DNA of 64,000 nt from Mucilaginibacter sp. dw_454 (lineage in GTDB: Bacteria > Bacteroidota > Bacteroidia > Sphingobacteriales > Sphingobacteriaceae). Made by a program: the position numbers and the translations under genes. The notes beneath the pieces were generated by a model. The model searched no databases and was not told the origin of the DNA. It saw nothing but the letters and a program-made list of their open reading frames with translations. Shown piece by piece: positions 42,802-51,427 of the stretch (the first letter of the stretch is position 1; each line of letters starts with the position of its first letter). Where the stretch lies: NCBI RefSeq assembly GCF_018449775.1, contig NZ_JAAVVB010000006.1:186001-250000 (forward strand), read 5' to 3'.

Positions 42802-43017
42802 CTAAATAGTAATGTCCAGATCTAATTTGTTAAACCGTATGCCTTTGTCTGTTTGTTCCCAGTCCTCGCGTTCCTCGTCGCTGGCTGCTTTTAGCGCCGG
42901 GAACCATTCCAATGGAAACACTTGCGATTTGCCGCCATCAAACTCAACCAACAGCAAACCATCACTAAAAGTAACTTTAGCTTTTTTCTCTTGCTTGCGT
43001 GTGGTGAATAGTGGCAT
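42802..43017 (-). CDS. DUF2442 domain protein
   Basis: 71 aa. The pattern VTFSDGLLLVEFDGGKSQVFPLEWFPAL, ERE(D)W and IRFNKLDLDITI matches DUF2442, which in other bacteria often sits near toxin-antitoxin or restriction genes. The function is unknown. It is 85 bp upstream of the repeat-protein gene on the same strand. Confidence 0.85.
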   Translation of the reverse strand: MPLFTTRKQEKKAKVTFSDGLLLVEFDGGKSQVFPLEWFPALKAASDEEREDWEQTDKGIRFNKLDLDITI

Positions 43018-43030
43018 ATATTAATTTTTT

Positions 43031-43106
43031 GTCATTGCGAGCGTAGCGTGGCAATCGCGAATATTATATTTATTTGCGTCCTTGCGCTTCGTTCCTCGCA
43101 ATGACA
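43031..43106. repeat. REP-like palindrome, copy
   Basis: GTCATTGCGAGCGTAGCGTG, CAATCGCGA at the left, CGCTTCGTTCCTCGCAATGA at the right. It is between the yebC stop and the DUF2442 start. Confidence 0.85.
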
Positions 43107-43117
43107 GTTATAATGTT

Positions 43118-43843
43118 TTACTCGGCCATATTATGGTAAACCGCCTGTACGTCGTCGTCTTCCTCTAAACGGTCAATCAACTTCAATACATCAACAGCTT
43201 GCTCTTCGGTAACGTCTTTAAAAGATTGCGGAATACGCTCTAACTTTGCCGATTTTACCTCTAAGCCCATTTCCTCCAAAGCTTTTTGCATTTTACCAAA
43301 ATCCTCGAAAGCAGTATGCAGTACGCCGATGTCTTTTCCTTCTTCATCAGCCTCAACAAACAAATCTTCTAAACCGGCGTCAATCAATTCAAACTCCAAT
43401 TCTTCCAGATCACGGTCGCCGGGCTCAAAAGTAAATACGGCCTTACGGGTAAAGATAAAATCAAGCGACCCGGTTTTACCCAACGCGCCGTTGTATTTAG
43501 TAAAGTAGCTGCGTACGTTAGCAACGGTACGGTTAATATTGTCGGTAGCGGTTTCAACTAATACGGCAACACCATGTGCGGCATAGCCTTCATAAACCAG
43601 CTCTTCGTAATCTTTTTCATCGCGACTGGTGGCGCGCTTAATAGCGGCTTCCACACGGTCCTTAGGCATGTTAACTGCCTTTGAGTTTTGTACGGCAGTA
43701 CGCAAGCGCGAGTTGGTGTTTATATCTCCACCACCTGCTTTAACAGCCATCACTATCTCTTTACCCAAACGGGTAAACTGCACGGCCATCTTGGCCCAAC
43801 GTTTAAATTTTCTTTCTTTACGGAATTCGAATGCTCTTCCCAT
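43118..43843 (-). CDS. YebC/PmpR family protein
   Basis: 241 aa, N-terminus MGRAFEFRKERKFKRWAKMA as in Bacteroidota YebC. Further marks are FTRLGKEIVMAVKAGGGDINTNSRLR, MPKDRVEAAIKRA and YEGYAAHGVAVLVE. The family has been described both as transcriptional regulators and as translation-assisting factors at proline stretches; the sequence alone does not settle which. It is a single gene. Confidence 0.93.
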   Translation of the reverse strand: MGRAFEFRKERKFKRWAKMAVQFTRLGKEIVMAVKAGGGDINTNSRLRTAVQNSKAVNMPKDRVEAAIKRATSRDEKDYEELVYEGYAAHGVAVLVETATDNINRTVANVRSYFTKYNGALGKTGSLDFIFTRKAVFTFEPGDRDLEELEFELIDAGLEDLFVEADEEGKDIGVLHTAFEDFGKMQKALEEMGLEVKSAKLERIPQSFKDVTEEQAVDVLKLIDRLEEDDDVQAVYHNMAE

Positions 43844-43930
43844 AGTATGCTTAATGAATCCTATTTAGGCAGGATTTTGAGGTACAAATATAATGTTTAT
43901 GTTTTAGTTAGGAATTGAATTAATGGGAGC

Positions 43931-44251
43931 CTAGTCAAGCTGTAATACGATTTTGAGTTTCTGATTAAGCTTGTCGATCTCATCATTTGTCAATTTACCT
44001 AAAAGGCCTAAAATTAAAGAATTGTTTAATGTGGCGATTTTTCCTGTAATAATTAATGATGGTTTTTTAAGCCCATTAGTTTGTGAAACTTCTAACAATA
44101 AATCTTTGCTTTCCTGCCATTTCACTTGGGTGGTGATAAAATTTGCCGTTATATCTATGTCTGTTTCAGTAAGGATAACTGCAGGGCGTACTTTGGTAGC
44201 AGATAAATCAGTAAATGGGAAGGCAACCAATATAATATCACCTTTTGGCAT
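43931..44251 (-). CDS. MazF/PemK-type toxin
   Basis: 106 aa. GDIILVAFPFTDLSATKVRPAVIL is the N-terminal strand-loop of PemK/MazF endoribonucleases, followed by ITTQVKW, GLKKPSLIITGKIATLN and ILGLLGKLTNDEI. It should cleave mRNA. Its start overlaps the antitoxin stop by 14 bp (44238-44251), typical of a coupled toxin-antitoxin pair. Activity is inferred from the family. Confidence 0.9.
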   Translation of the reverse strand: MPKGDIILVAFPFTDLSATKVRPAVILTETDIDITANFITTQVKWQESKDLLLEVSQTNGLKKPSLIITGKIATLNNSLILGLLGKLTNDEIDKLNQKLKIVLQLD

Positions 44252-44519
44252 AAACTTCTTTTAGATCGGCTATGGTATAAAGATCTTCCTCATCTTTTAA
44301 AAAATCAAAAGATTGACCAGATGCTAAACTCTGAACATCGCTATCGAACGTTAATTCTTCTTTTAATTCACGTATTCTCTTCATACGTTCAATAGCTTTA
44401 TCTTCTCTATTAGCTACTTTAATTAAAAGATCGGCAAATTCGGCAATTTCCACAGCCTTATCTTCAGGTAATTGATTAATCACCTCAATAGTATGTTCTA
44501 TGATGGCTTGCTTGGTCAT
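44238..44519 (-). CDS. Antitoxin of the MazF-type pair
   Basis: 93 aa from ATG 44519 (MTKQAIIEHTIEVINQL). Residues 1-35 are a helical region (PEDKAVEIAEFADLLIKVAN) and the C-terminus is acidic (SFDFLKDEEDLYTIADLKEV), fitting the toxin-wrapping tail. I recognise no standard DNA-binding fold such as AbrB. It overlaps the toxin gene and is preceded at 6 bp by a 40-bp perfect palindrome. Confidence 0.8.
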   Translation of the reverse strand: MTKQAIIEHTIEVINQLPEDKAVEIAEFADLLIKVANREDKAIERMKRIRELKEELTFDSDVQSLASGQSFDFLKDEEDLYTIADLKEVYAKR

Positions 44520-44525
44520 ATTCAA

Positions 44526-44565
44526 ATATACGAAAAGATGAACAATTGTTCATCTTTTCGTATAT
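44526..44565. promoter_or_regulatory. Perfect 40-bp palindrome before the antitoxin gene
   Basis: ATATACGAAAAGATGAACAA followed directly by its exact complement, no spacer. It lies 6 bp upstream of the antitoxin ATG and 7 bp after the stop of the upstream gene. It may be the operator for self-regulation by the toxin-antitoxin complex, a terminator hairpin for the gene before it, or both; the minus strand does not show a strong T-run after it. Confidence 0.6.
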
Positions 44566-44572
44566 CGGCGAC

Positions 44573-45517
44573 TTATTTCTTCAAATTCTCCAGCATATCA
44601 GCCGTCATGCTTGCCAGGTCAAATTTCTGTTTCCAGCCCCAGTCTTTTTGCGCATAGGTTTCGTCTATGCTGTTTGGCCAGCTGTCGGCGATAGCCTGCC
44701 GCGGGTCGTGCGCGGCATAACTGATCTCAAAATCAGGCAGATGTTTTTTTATTTCTGCGGATAACTGAGCAGGGGTAAAGCTAATGCCACCCAGGTTGTA
44801 TGATGAGCGAATAGTTAATTTATCAGCAGGCGCATCCATCAGTTCCAGGGTAGCGCGGATGGCATCTTCCATATACATCATTGGCAAGGCAGTATCGGCA
44901 GAAAGAAAACTTTCGTATTTGCCGTGCTCCAAAGCTTCATGGAAAATATTCACTGCGTAATCTGTCGTGCCGCCGCCCGGTTCAGAGCGCCAGCCGATTA
45001 AGCCCGGATAACGGATACTGCGTACATCCAGTCCGTATTTTGCATGGTAATATTCGCACCAGCGTTCGCCCGCCAGTTTACTAAAACCATAAACCGAGTT
45101 AGGGTCCATGATGCAAAACTGCGGCGTGTTTTCCATGGGTGAGTGCGGGCCGAAAACAGCGATAGAGCTTGGCCAGAAAACTTTAGCTATTTTAAATTCA
45201 ACGGCCAAATCAAGCACATTAATCAGGCCGTTCATATTCAGGTCCCAGGCTAGTTTTGGTTTTTGTTCGCCTACGGCGGATAGGATAGCAGCCAACAAGT
45301 ATACTTGCGTAGGCTTATATTTTTCAAATATTTGATGCAGATTTTCTTTATCCAGCACGTTGACCAATTCAAATGGCCCCGATTTTATAGCGGCGTTATC
45401 GGTTTGGCGGATGTCGGATGCTACTACCTGGTTATTGCCGTATTTGGCACGCAGGTTCATTACAAGCTCGGTTCCAATTTGTCCATTGGAGCCCAGCACA
45501 ATTATTGTTTCGGTCAT
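44573..45517 (-). CDS. NAD-dependent epimerase-family dehydrogenase, probably L-threonine 3-dehydrogenase
   Basis: 314 aa from ATG 45517. Rossmann start IIVLGSNGQIGTELV, then YLLAAILSAVGEQKP, WPSSIAVFG, VYGFSKLAGERW (Tyr-x3-Lys) and YPGLIGWRSEPGGGTTDYAV. The last motif and the length match the short-chain-type L-threonine dehydrogenase of Bacteroidota rather than a sugar epimerase, and oxidation of threonine to 2-amino-3-ketobutyrate would be expected. No kbl gene is adjacent. An ATG seven codons upstream is possible but less fitting. Confidence 0.8.
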   Translation of the reverse strand: MTETIIVLGSNGQIGTELVMNLRAKYGNNQVVASDIRQTDNAAIKSGPFELVNVLDKENLHQIFEKYKPTQVYLLAAILSAVGEQKPKLAWDLNMNGLINVLDLAVEFKIAKVFWPSSIAVFGPHSPMENTPQFCIMDPNSVYGFSKLAGERWCEYYHAKYGLDVRSIRYPGLIGWRSEPGGGTTDYAVNIFHEALEHGKYESFLSADTALPMMYMEDAIRATLELMDAPADKLTIRSSYNLGGISFTPAQLSAEIKKHLPDFEISYAAHDPRQAIADSWPNSIDETYAQKDWGWKQKFDLASMTADMLENLKK

Positions 45518-45660
45518 AAAGAGTATCAGTTGCCGCAAAGGTAGAAATTTGATTTGAATGATTATGGCTACACTTCATTAACATTATGTGCTGGCTATAA
45601 ACAAAAAAATCCCGATATTTGCCATCCAATAAATAATTTATTATTAACAAACTAGAAACA

Positions 45661-46668
45661 ATGAAAATCGCAGTTGTAGGTGCTACGGGATTAGTAGGCA
45701 CCAAAATGTTGCAGGTTCTTGAAGAACGCAACTTCCCCATTACAGATCTATTATTAGTCGCATCAGAGAAAAGTGTTGGTAAAGAAATCACTTTCAAGGG
45801 TAAGGCTTATAAGGTTATTTCTGTTGAGGATGCGATTAAACAGAAGCCCGATATTGCTTTATTTTCGGCAGGTGGCAGCACTTCATTATTGCAAGCGCCG
45901 CTTTTTGCTGCGGCGGGCGTTACTGTAATTGATAATTCATCGGCCTGGCGTATGGACCCAACCAAAAAATTGGTTGTGCCCGAGGTTAACGCCAATGTTT
46001 TAACTCCCGAAGATAAGATCATTGCTAACCCTAACTGCTCAACCATACAAATGGTGGTGGCGTTAAAACCATTGCATGATCGTTATAAAATAAAAAGGGT
46101 GGTTGTTTCAACCTATCAGTCAGTAACGGGTACCGGCGTTAAAGCGGTAGACCAGTTAATGAATGAACGTGCCGGTATTGATGGCCCTATGGCATACCCA
46201 TATAAAATTGATTTGAACGTTTTGCCTCATATAGACGTGTTTACCGAAAATGGTTACACCAAAGAGGAAATGAAAATGGTAAAAGAAACCAACAAGATCA
46301 TGGGCGACGACAGCATCCGCGTTACAGCTACTACGGTACGTATCCCGGTGATGGGCGGTCACTCAGAATCTGTAAATATTGAGTTTGCCAATGATTTTGA
46401 CCTGGCAGAAGTTAGAGAGATCTTATCAAAAGCGCCAGGTATTGTGGTAACCGACGACGTTGCCAACCTGAAATACCCGATGCCGCTTGATGCGCACGAT
46501 AAAGACGATGTATTTGTAGGCCGTATCCGTCGTGATGAAAGCCAGGCGAATACGTTGAACTGCTGGATCGTGTCTGACAACCTGCGCAAGGGTGCCGCCA
46601 CTAATGCAGTACAGATTGCCGAATACCTGGTGGCAAACCATTTGGTTGGTCAGGCTGTGGAGGTGTAA
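45661..46668 (+). CDS. asd: Aspartate-semialdehyde dehydrogenase
   Basis: 335 aa: VVGATGLVGTKMLQVL (NADP site), FSAGGSTS, DNSSAWRMD, PEVNAN, NPNCSTIQ with catalytic Cys126, and PVMGGHSESVNIEF with the catalytic His. It reduces aspartyl phosphate on the way to lysine/diaminopimelate, threonine and methionine. It is divergent from the dehydrogenase gene. A near-consensus GATATTTG at 45614-45621 could be its -7 box, though no good -33 box is seen. Confidence 0.96.
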   Translation: MKIAVVGATGLVGTKMLQVLEERNFPITDLLLVASEKSVGKEITFKGKAYKVISVEDAIKQKPDIALFSAGGSTSLLQAPLFAAAGVTVIDNSSAWRMDPTKKLVVPEVNANVLTPEDKIIANPNCSTIQMVVALKPLHDRYKIKRVVVSTYQSVTGTGVKAVDQLMNERAGIDGPMAYPYKIDLNVLPHIDVFTENGYTKEEMKMVKETNKIMGDDSIRVTATTVRIPVMGGHSESVNIEFANDFDLAEVREILSKAPGIVVTDDVANLKYPMPLDAHDKDDVFVGRIRRDESQANTLNCWIVSDNLRKGAATNAVQIAEYLVANHLVGQAVEV

Positions 46669-46713
46669 GTAGAGATTCGTGATAAGAGACTAGAGATTAG
46701 TTTCTGTTTATAT

Positions 46714-46745
46714 AAGGGGATAGCCGTTGGTTGTCCCCTTTTTTC
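46714..46745 (+). terminator. Terminator after asd
   Basis: AAGGGGA pairs with TCCCCTT over a 13-base loop, followed by TTTT. It is 45 bp after the asd stop. Confidence 0.65.
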
Positions 46746-46749
46746 GTCA

Positions 46750-46841
46750 CGTCATTGCGAGCGTAGCGTGGCAATCTCCGGTCCACTGACTTGGTCGATC
46801 GTTCAGAGATCGTCACGCTCGTACCTCGCTCTCGATGACGT
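46750..46841. repeat. REP-like palindrome, longer variant
   Basis: CGTCATTGCGAGCGTAGCGT at the left and GCTCGTACCTCGCTCTCGAT at the right, with the inner CGTTCAGAGATCGTCAC shared with 33553-33649. It lies between asd and fabI. Confidence 0.85.
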
Positions 46842-46904
46842 GAAGGAAAGAGGAATGGGGTTATTATCACTCATTTTATATTTAATTGTAATTCAATAAT
46901 TACC

Positions 46905-46912
46905 TACATTTG
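46905..46912 (+). promoter_or_regulatory. Likely -7 element of fabI
   Basis: TACATTTG is an exact match to TAnnTTTG, 24 bp before the fabI ATG. A TTTA at 46881 is in the right place for the upstream box. The 5' leader would be short. Confidence 0.6.
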
Positions 46913-46936
46913 CCCACATTATAAACAAAAAACAAC

Positions 46937-47749
46937 ATGGGTTATAATTTATTAAAAGGCAAAAAAGGAATAATTTTTGGCGCATTAGACGAGAATTCTA
47001 TCGCCTGGAAGACTGCGCAGCACTGCCACGCTGAGGGCGCCGAAATTGTGTTAACTAACGCTCCGATAGCTTTACGCATGGGCGCAATCAATAAACTGGC
47101 CGAAGAAATTAATGCTCCGGTTATCCCTGCCGACGTTACCGTTACTGCCGATATTGAAAACCTGTTCGCAAAATCTGTTGAACACTTTGGGGGGCCGGTT
47201 GATTTTGTGCTGCACTCCATTGGTATGAGTATCAATGTACGCAAAGCCATCCCTTATTACGAAAACAACTACGAATTCACCCATAAAGGATTTGATATAT
47301 CTGCATTAAGCTTGCACCGCGTATTGCAAACAGCCATGAAAATGGATGCCATTGCCGAGTGGGGTTCTGTTGTAGCGTTAACTTACATTGCTGCACAACG
47401 CGTGTTCCCTGATTATAACGACATGAGCGATAACAAAGCGGTGTTAGAAAGCATTGCCCGTAACTTTGGTTACTACTATGGTACCAAAAAGAAAGTGCGT
47501 ATCAATACGGTATCGCAATCGCCAACGCGTACCACTGCTGGTTCGGGCGTTAAAGGTTTTGATGGCTTTATCAACTATGCCGAGAAAATGAGTCCGCTGG
47601 GAAATGCTGATGCAGATCAATGTGCAGATTACCTGGTTACCTTATTCTCAGATCTTACTAAAATGGTTACCATGCAAAATCTTTTCCATGACGGCGGCTT
47701 CTCTTTCACCGGAGTAACCCAGGCTGTTATTGAGCAGATGGAGAAATAA
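46937..47749 (+). CDS. fabI: Enoyl-ACP reductase
   Basis: 270 aa. GALDENSIAW in the nucleotide-binding loop, VLHSIGMS, YNDMSDNK (Tyr-x6-Lys, as in FabI) and VSQSPTRTTAGSGVKGF are the FabI-type features, with MQNLFHDGGFSFTGV at the end. It reduces the double bond of enoyl-ACP in fatty-acid elongation. It stands apart from acpP-fabF and has its own promoter and terminator. Confidence 0.95.
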   Translation: MGYNLLKGKKGIIFGALDENSIAWKTAQHCHAEGAEIVLTNAPIALRMGAINKLAEEINAPVIPADVTVTADIENLFAKSVEHFGGPVDFVLHSIGMSINVRKAIPYYENNYEFTHKGFDISALSLHRVLQTAMKMDAIAEWGSVVALTYIAAQRVFPDYNDMSDNKAVLESIARNFGYYYGTKKKVRINTVSQSPTRTTAGSGVKGFDGFINYAEKMSPLGNADADQCADYLVTLFSDLTKMVTMQNLFHDGGFSFTGVTQAVIEQMEK

Positions 47750-47772
47750 TATTTGACGATTATTGTTAGCAG

Positions 47773-47806
47773 AAAGGCTATCCCCTTTTGGAGGATAGCC
47801 TTTTCG
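47773..47806 (+). terminator. Terminator after fabI
   Basis: AAAGGCTATCC and GGATAGCCTTT form an 11-bp perfect stem, followed by a short T-run. Confidence 0.85.
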
Positions 47807-47809
47807 TAT

Positions 47810-48652
47810 TTAATCGGCTTTGGCGTAAACGGGTTTGTTTGCCAGTAAGAAGTCTTTAAGCTGCACCAGTCTGTCGGTATTGATTAAATCGACACCGCAA
47901 TTCAGCAGTTCCTGCCAAACGCCCATGTTTTCTGGCGAGGCCCACAGTCTTACACGTTTGCCAAGGCGGTGGCATTTTTCTACATAAGCCGAAAGTAGAT
48001 TTTTCTCGACATCCGGCATTTGGCCATAACCATCCCAACTTAATAGTTTGTTGTATTTACAGCTCGCCATCATAAAAACGCCGCTATTAATCGTGTCGCG
48101 TGCTGCGGCGCGTAAATCTTCATCAATAAAAGCCAGTCGGTTATTTTCTGTAGTGATGCTTTTGAAGGGCTTATTACCCGACAATACAACCGTAATTTGT
48201 TTATAATAAACTTTGCCATCTTGATACCGTGTTAATATGGAACTATATTTTTCAAGTAGAACTTTCAATGCCGCATAAGTTTGCTCTGCGTCGGTCTTGA
48301 TGTCTATCATCAACGTAAGCGGATGCTCATAGCCTGAATAAATACGGCCATGGTTTTGGTTGATCTTATCCAACAAGGGTTTTAAGTAGAGAGCTTCGAG
48401 CGTATGACCTTGTTTAAAATAAGGATTGATATGCGCTACGATCAAACTGCCATTGTTCAGGAATATATCTGCTTCGACATTATTATAGCCATTATCTAAA
48501 GCATCAAATAAGGGGCGTTTGTGCGAATAATCGTTATGTGCAAATGCGTTGGGCAGTGGAATTAATTGGCAGCGAGAGGAAAAGGGGGCAGCAAGTAGTA
48601 AAACAAAAATGGTTGTTTTTAGTAATCTGAGCTTAAATGTCGTGGTAGGCAT
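47810..48652 (-). CDS. PI-PLC/GDPD-type phosphodiesterase, exported
   Basis: 280 aa with a signal peptide (FVLLLAAPFSSRCQ, perhaps a lipobox Cys near 28). AFAHNDYSHKRPLFDALDNGYNNVEADIF places His/Asn and Glu/Asp residues as in the metal-binding start of glycerophosphodiesterase TIM barrels, and LTLMIDIKTD and WASPENMGVWQELLNCGVDLINTD follow. The order matches the AIM6-like subgroup. It should hydrolyse a phosphodiester outside the cytosol. Substrate unknown. It stands alone and is convergent with fabI. Confidence 0.8.
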   Translation of the reverse strand: MPTTTFKLRLLKTTIFVLLLAAPFSSRCQLIPLPNAFAHNDYSHKRPLFDALDNGYNNVEADIFLNNGSLIVAHINPYFKQGHTLEALYLKPLLDKINQNHGRIYSGYEHPLTLMIDIKTDAEQTYAALKVLLEKYSSILTRYQDGKVYYKQITVVLSGNKPFKSITTENNRLAFIDEDLRAAARDTINSGVFMMASCKYNKLLSWDGYGQMPDVEKNLLSAYVEKCHRLGKRVRLWASPENMGVWQELLNCGVDLINTDRLVQLKDFLLANKPVYAKAD

Positions 48653-48788
48653 TTTAAGTAGTATTGCTAAATTTCTTATTACAAATGTAGCTTACTGATA
48701 TGATCCTAAATTGAAAATTGCGTTAACAATTGGTTAAATTACAATGAGTTAATGTTAACAAAATGATATTGTTGAATGGATAAACAAA

Positions 48789-48817
48789 AAATCCCCTCCG
48801 GGTAGCGGAGAGGATTT
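48789..48817 (-). terminator. Terminator after recA
   Basis: On the minus strand ATCCTCTCCG pairs with CGGAGGGGAT (one G-U pair), then TTTTTTG. It is about 40 bp after the recA stop. Confidence 0.8.
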
Positions 48818-48855
48818 ATATCATAAAAGATTATCTGTTTTTCGTAGACTGGAAA

Positions 48856-49869
48856 CTATTCAGTTTCTACAGGCAATTTATCGCCCGTAACTACTTCTTT
48901 AATCTTAACCTCCAATTCATCCATCAGTTCAGGGTTATCCAATATCAATTGTTTAACCGCATCACGGCCCTGTCCTAAGCGGGTATCGCCATAGCTAAAC
49001 CATGAGCCTGCTTTTTTGATGATGTTATGCTCAACACCCAGGTCAATGATCTCGCCTGCTTTTGAAATACCCTCGCCAAACATAATATCGAATTCGGCTA
49101 TACGGAATGGCGGAGCCACTTTGTTTTTAACGATCTTAACCTTAACACGGTTGCCAGATACTTCGTCGGTATCTTTAATTTGAGAGATCCGGCGAACGTC
49201 TAGACGTACTGAAGCATAAAACTTTAACGCGTTACCACCTGTAGTAGTTTCAGGGTTACCAAACATTACGCCGATCTTGTCGCGCAATTGGTTAATAAAG
49301 ATGCAACAGCATCCGGTTTTAGAAATAGTACCGGTTAGCTTACGTAATGCCTGCGACATTAAACGTGCATGCAAACCCATTTTTGAGTCGCCCATTTCGC
49401 CTTCAATCTCAGCCTTTGGCACTAAAGCCGCAACCGAGTCAATAACCAAAATATCAATAGCGCCCGAGCGGATCAGATTATCTGCAATCTCTAAAGCTTG
49501 CTCGCCATTGTCTGGCTGTGATATTAAAAGATTTTCAACGTCAACACCTAATTTCTTAGCATAAAAACGGTCGAAAGCATGTTCTGCATCAATGAAAGCA
49601 GCAATGCCGCCTTTCTTTTGTGCTTCGGCAATGGCATGAATAGCCAAAGTAGTTTTACCTGACGATTCAGGACCGTAGATCTCAATTACACGGCCTTTAG
49701 GCAAACCACCAACACCCAGTGCGATGTCTAAACCTAATGATCCGGTTGAAATAACTTCGGTAGCCTCAATTACGTTGTCGCCCAACTTCATGATGGTACC
49801 TTTTCCGTATGATTTCTCCAGCTTATCCAGTGTAAGCTGCAATGCTTTTAATTTATCTGCGTTGCTCAT
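48856..49869 (-). CDS. recA: Recombinase A
   Basis: 337 aa. Walker A is GPESSGKTT at 66-74; [32 protein letters not shown] (Walker B), MSQALRKL and [13 protein letters not shown] are in the normal order, with [14 protein letters not shown]. It drives strand exchange and the SOS response. It is followed by its own terminator and has an exact TAnnTTTG box upstream. Confidence 0.98.
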   Translation of the reverse strand: MSNADKLKALQLTLDKLEKSYGKGTIMKLGDNVIEATEVISTGSLGLDIALGVGGLPKGRVIEIYGPESSGKTTLAIHAIAEAQKKGGIAAFIDAEHAFDRFYAKKLGVDVENLLISQPDNGEQALEIADNLIRSGAIDILVIDSVAALVPKAEIEGEMGDSKMGLHARLMSQALRKLTGTISKTGCCCIFINQLRDKIGVMFGNPETTTGGNALKFYASVRLDVRRISQIKDTDEVSGNRVKVKIVKNKVAPPFRIAEFDIMFGEGISKAGEIIDLGVEHNIIKKAGSWFSYGDTRLGQGRDAVKQLILDNPELMDELEVKIKEVVTGDKLPVETE

Positions 49870-49888
49870 CTTTTAATAATATCTTTAG

Positions 49889-49896
49889 CAAATATA
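49889..49896 (-). promoter_or_regulatory. Likely -7 element of recA
   Basis: The minus strand reads TATATTTG, matching TAnnTTTG exactly, 20 bp before the ATG. A TTAG lies 19 bp further upstream. No LexA-box-like palindrome could be identified by eye. Confidence 0.55.
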
Positions 49897-49976
49897 AAAA
49901 CTATTTTTAATAATGCTAATTATTTTAGTAATTATTTTTTATTAACTATTAAACTTAATCAACCTATTCAAACCAA

Positions 49977-50738
49977 TCAACTATTGTTATCAACACTACG
50001 TTTCTTTAACTCTTTACTGAGCTTATCTATCGATTTTTTTAGTTTCACATCTTTGGTTTTTTTGAGTTTCAAAGCTTCTGCTTTCTTTAACGCCGTTTCA
50101 GTATGGGTGCGCTCATAGTATCTGCAAAACCAGGTCAACGGACAGATCTCGCATTTTGGGCTACGCGCCACACAAATGTATCGCCCATGTAATATCAGCC
50201 AATGATGTGCTATGGCCAGGGTATTTTGCGGTAGATATTTAACCAGTTGTTTCTCTACAGCCAGCGGGGTGCGTGCATTAGTTGTTAAACCAATACGATC
50301 TGCAACTCTAAACACGTGCGTATCTACCGCGATAGCCGGCGCATCATAAACTACCGAGGCGATTACATTAGCAGTTTTGCGACCCACGCCGGGTAGTTTT
50401 TGCAGTTGGTCGATATCCGATGGAACTACGCTGCCAAAATCAGCGGTAAGCATTTTAGCCATGCCTACCAGGTGCTTAGCTTTATTGTTAGGATAACTTA
50501 CGCTGCGTATATAAGTAAATACTTCATCAGCATCAGAAGCCGCCAACGCCTGAGCATCCGGGAAATGTTTGAACAGGGCAGGAGTAACTTGGTTAATCCG
50601 TTTGTCGGTACACTGCGCCGAGAGGATAACAGCCACCAGCAATTCGTACGGATTGGTATAATGCAATTCGGTTTCGGCCTGCGGCTGATGTTTGGAAAAG
50701 TATTCTAAAAAATGGCGATAGCGTTCTGAGCGTTGCAT
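49977..50738 (-). CDS. nth: Endonuclease III
   Basis: 253 aa. The helix-hairpin-helix is LPGVGRKTANVIAS with the catalytic Lys, VDTHVFRVADRI has the catalytic Asp, and the iron-sulfur cluster cysteines are spaced CVARSPKCEICPLTWFC (6, 2, 5). It removes oxidised pyrimidines from DNA. The C-terminal 45 residues form a Lys-rich tail (KKAEALKLKKTKDVKLKK) not found in the E. coli enzyme. Confidence 0.96.
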   Translation of the reverse strand: MQRSERYRHFLEYFSKHQPQAETELHYTNPYELLVAVILSAQCTDKRINQVTPALFKHFPDAQALAASDADEVFTYIRSVSYPNNKAKHLVGMAKMLTADFGSVVPSDIDQLQKLPGVGRKTANVIASVVYDAPAIAVDTHVFRVADRIGLTTNARTPLAVEKQLVKYLPQNTLAIAHHWLILHGRYICVARSPKCEICPLTWFCRYYERTHTETALKKAEALKLKKTKDVKLKKSIDKLSKELKKRSVDNNS

Positions 50739-50822
50739 GGCGATTACTGACCATCAAAAGTAAAAATTATGCCGGTGAGTTTGGCGTTCGGATATCGATA
50801 TCCCCCAAAAACTTATAAACAA

Positions 50823-50857
50823 AAAATCCCGAGCAGAATTAGGATTCTCTCAGGATT
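50823..50857 (-). terminator. Terminator after the 66-aa gene
   Basis: On the minus strand AATCCTGAG pairs with CTCGGGATT (one G-T pair) over a 15-base loop, then TTTTTT. It lies 26 bp after the stop of the small gene at 50883. Confidence 0.75.
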
Positions 50858-50882
50858 AAAGGCTCTTTTCGACGCTTAACAA

Positions 50883-51083
50883 CTAACGTGTACTTTTTGA
50901 ATAATCAAGAATGTAGTGAATAGTCTGAAGTTTCGGCCGCTTTTGCATTAACTCCAAATCATTTCGTAATGAATGATAGAACATCATTTCATCACCTTCA
51001 AGATTTTCTTGTACATTTTCTTTTTTCACTTCGTTGTTGTTGTTGTGGTTAGCAAATGCATTTAAAGTAAAGGTTTCACCCAT
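50883..51083 (-). CDS. Small protein of unknown function, 66 aa
   Basis: Not recognised. It begins MGETFTLNAFANHNNNNEVK, a polar Asn-rich stretch, followed by a helical acidic part (EGDEMMFYHSLRNDLELMQK) and the end TIHYILDYSKSTR, which resembles the ILxYSKS-type tails seen in other short Bacteroidota proteins. A terminator follows and an AT-rich stretch precedes it, so it seems to be a separate unit between nth and the sigma factor gene. Soluble and probably cytosolic. Confidence 0.6.
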   Translation of the reverse strand: MGETFTLNAFANHNNNNEVKKENVQENLEGDEMMFYHSLRNDLELMQKRPKLQTIHYILDYSKSTR

Positions 51084-51363
51084 AAGCTTTGGTCTGTTTA
51101 ATCAGTTTATATGTTGTATAACGTACACTTAATTTCATTTATTTTACGTACATGAAAATTAAATGAAATTTTTCTTTTTGATAGATAGTTTAGCTTAGTA
51201 TTTAATTAAATCTATCAATTTTTCTCCTTTTACTAACTCTAAGTTAAGTTTTTAGTCTCGTTCTAAAGAGGCAGATGAAATACTTAAACGCAGATGAACT
51301 TATAATATTGGAGCAGGGATCAAAAAAAATCCTTAAAATGGATTTTTAAATTTAGCGCACAAA

Positions 51364-51408
51364 AAAAGAGGCCATCTTTCCCGGGAGCATGGGAAAGAGC
51401 GGCCCCTT
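51364..51408 (-). terminator. Terminator after the sigma factor gene
   Basis: On the minus strand a GC-rich stem (GGCCGCTCTTTCCC with GGGAAAGATGGCC, one small bulge) leads into TTTTTTT. It is 20 bp after the stop. Confidence 0.85.
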
Positions 51409-51427
51409 AAAATCACACTTAATTATT

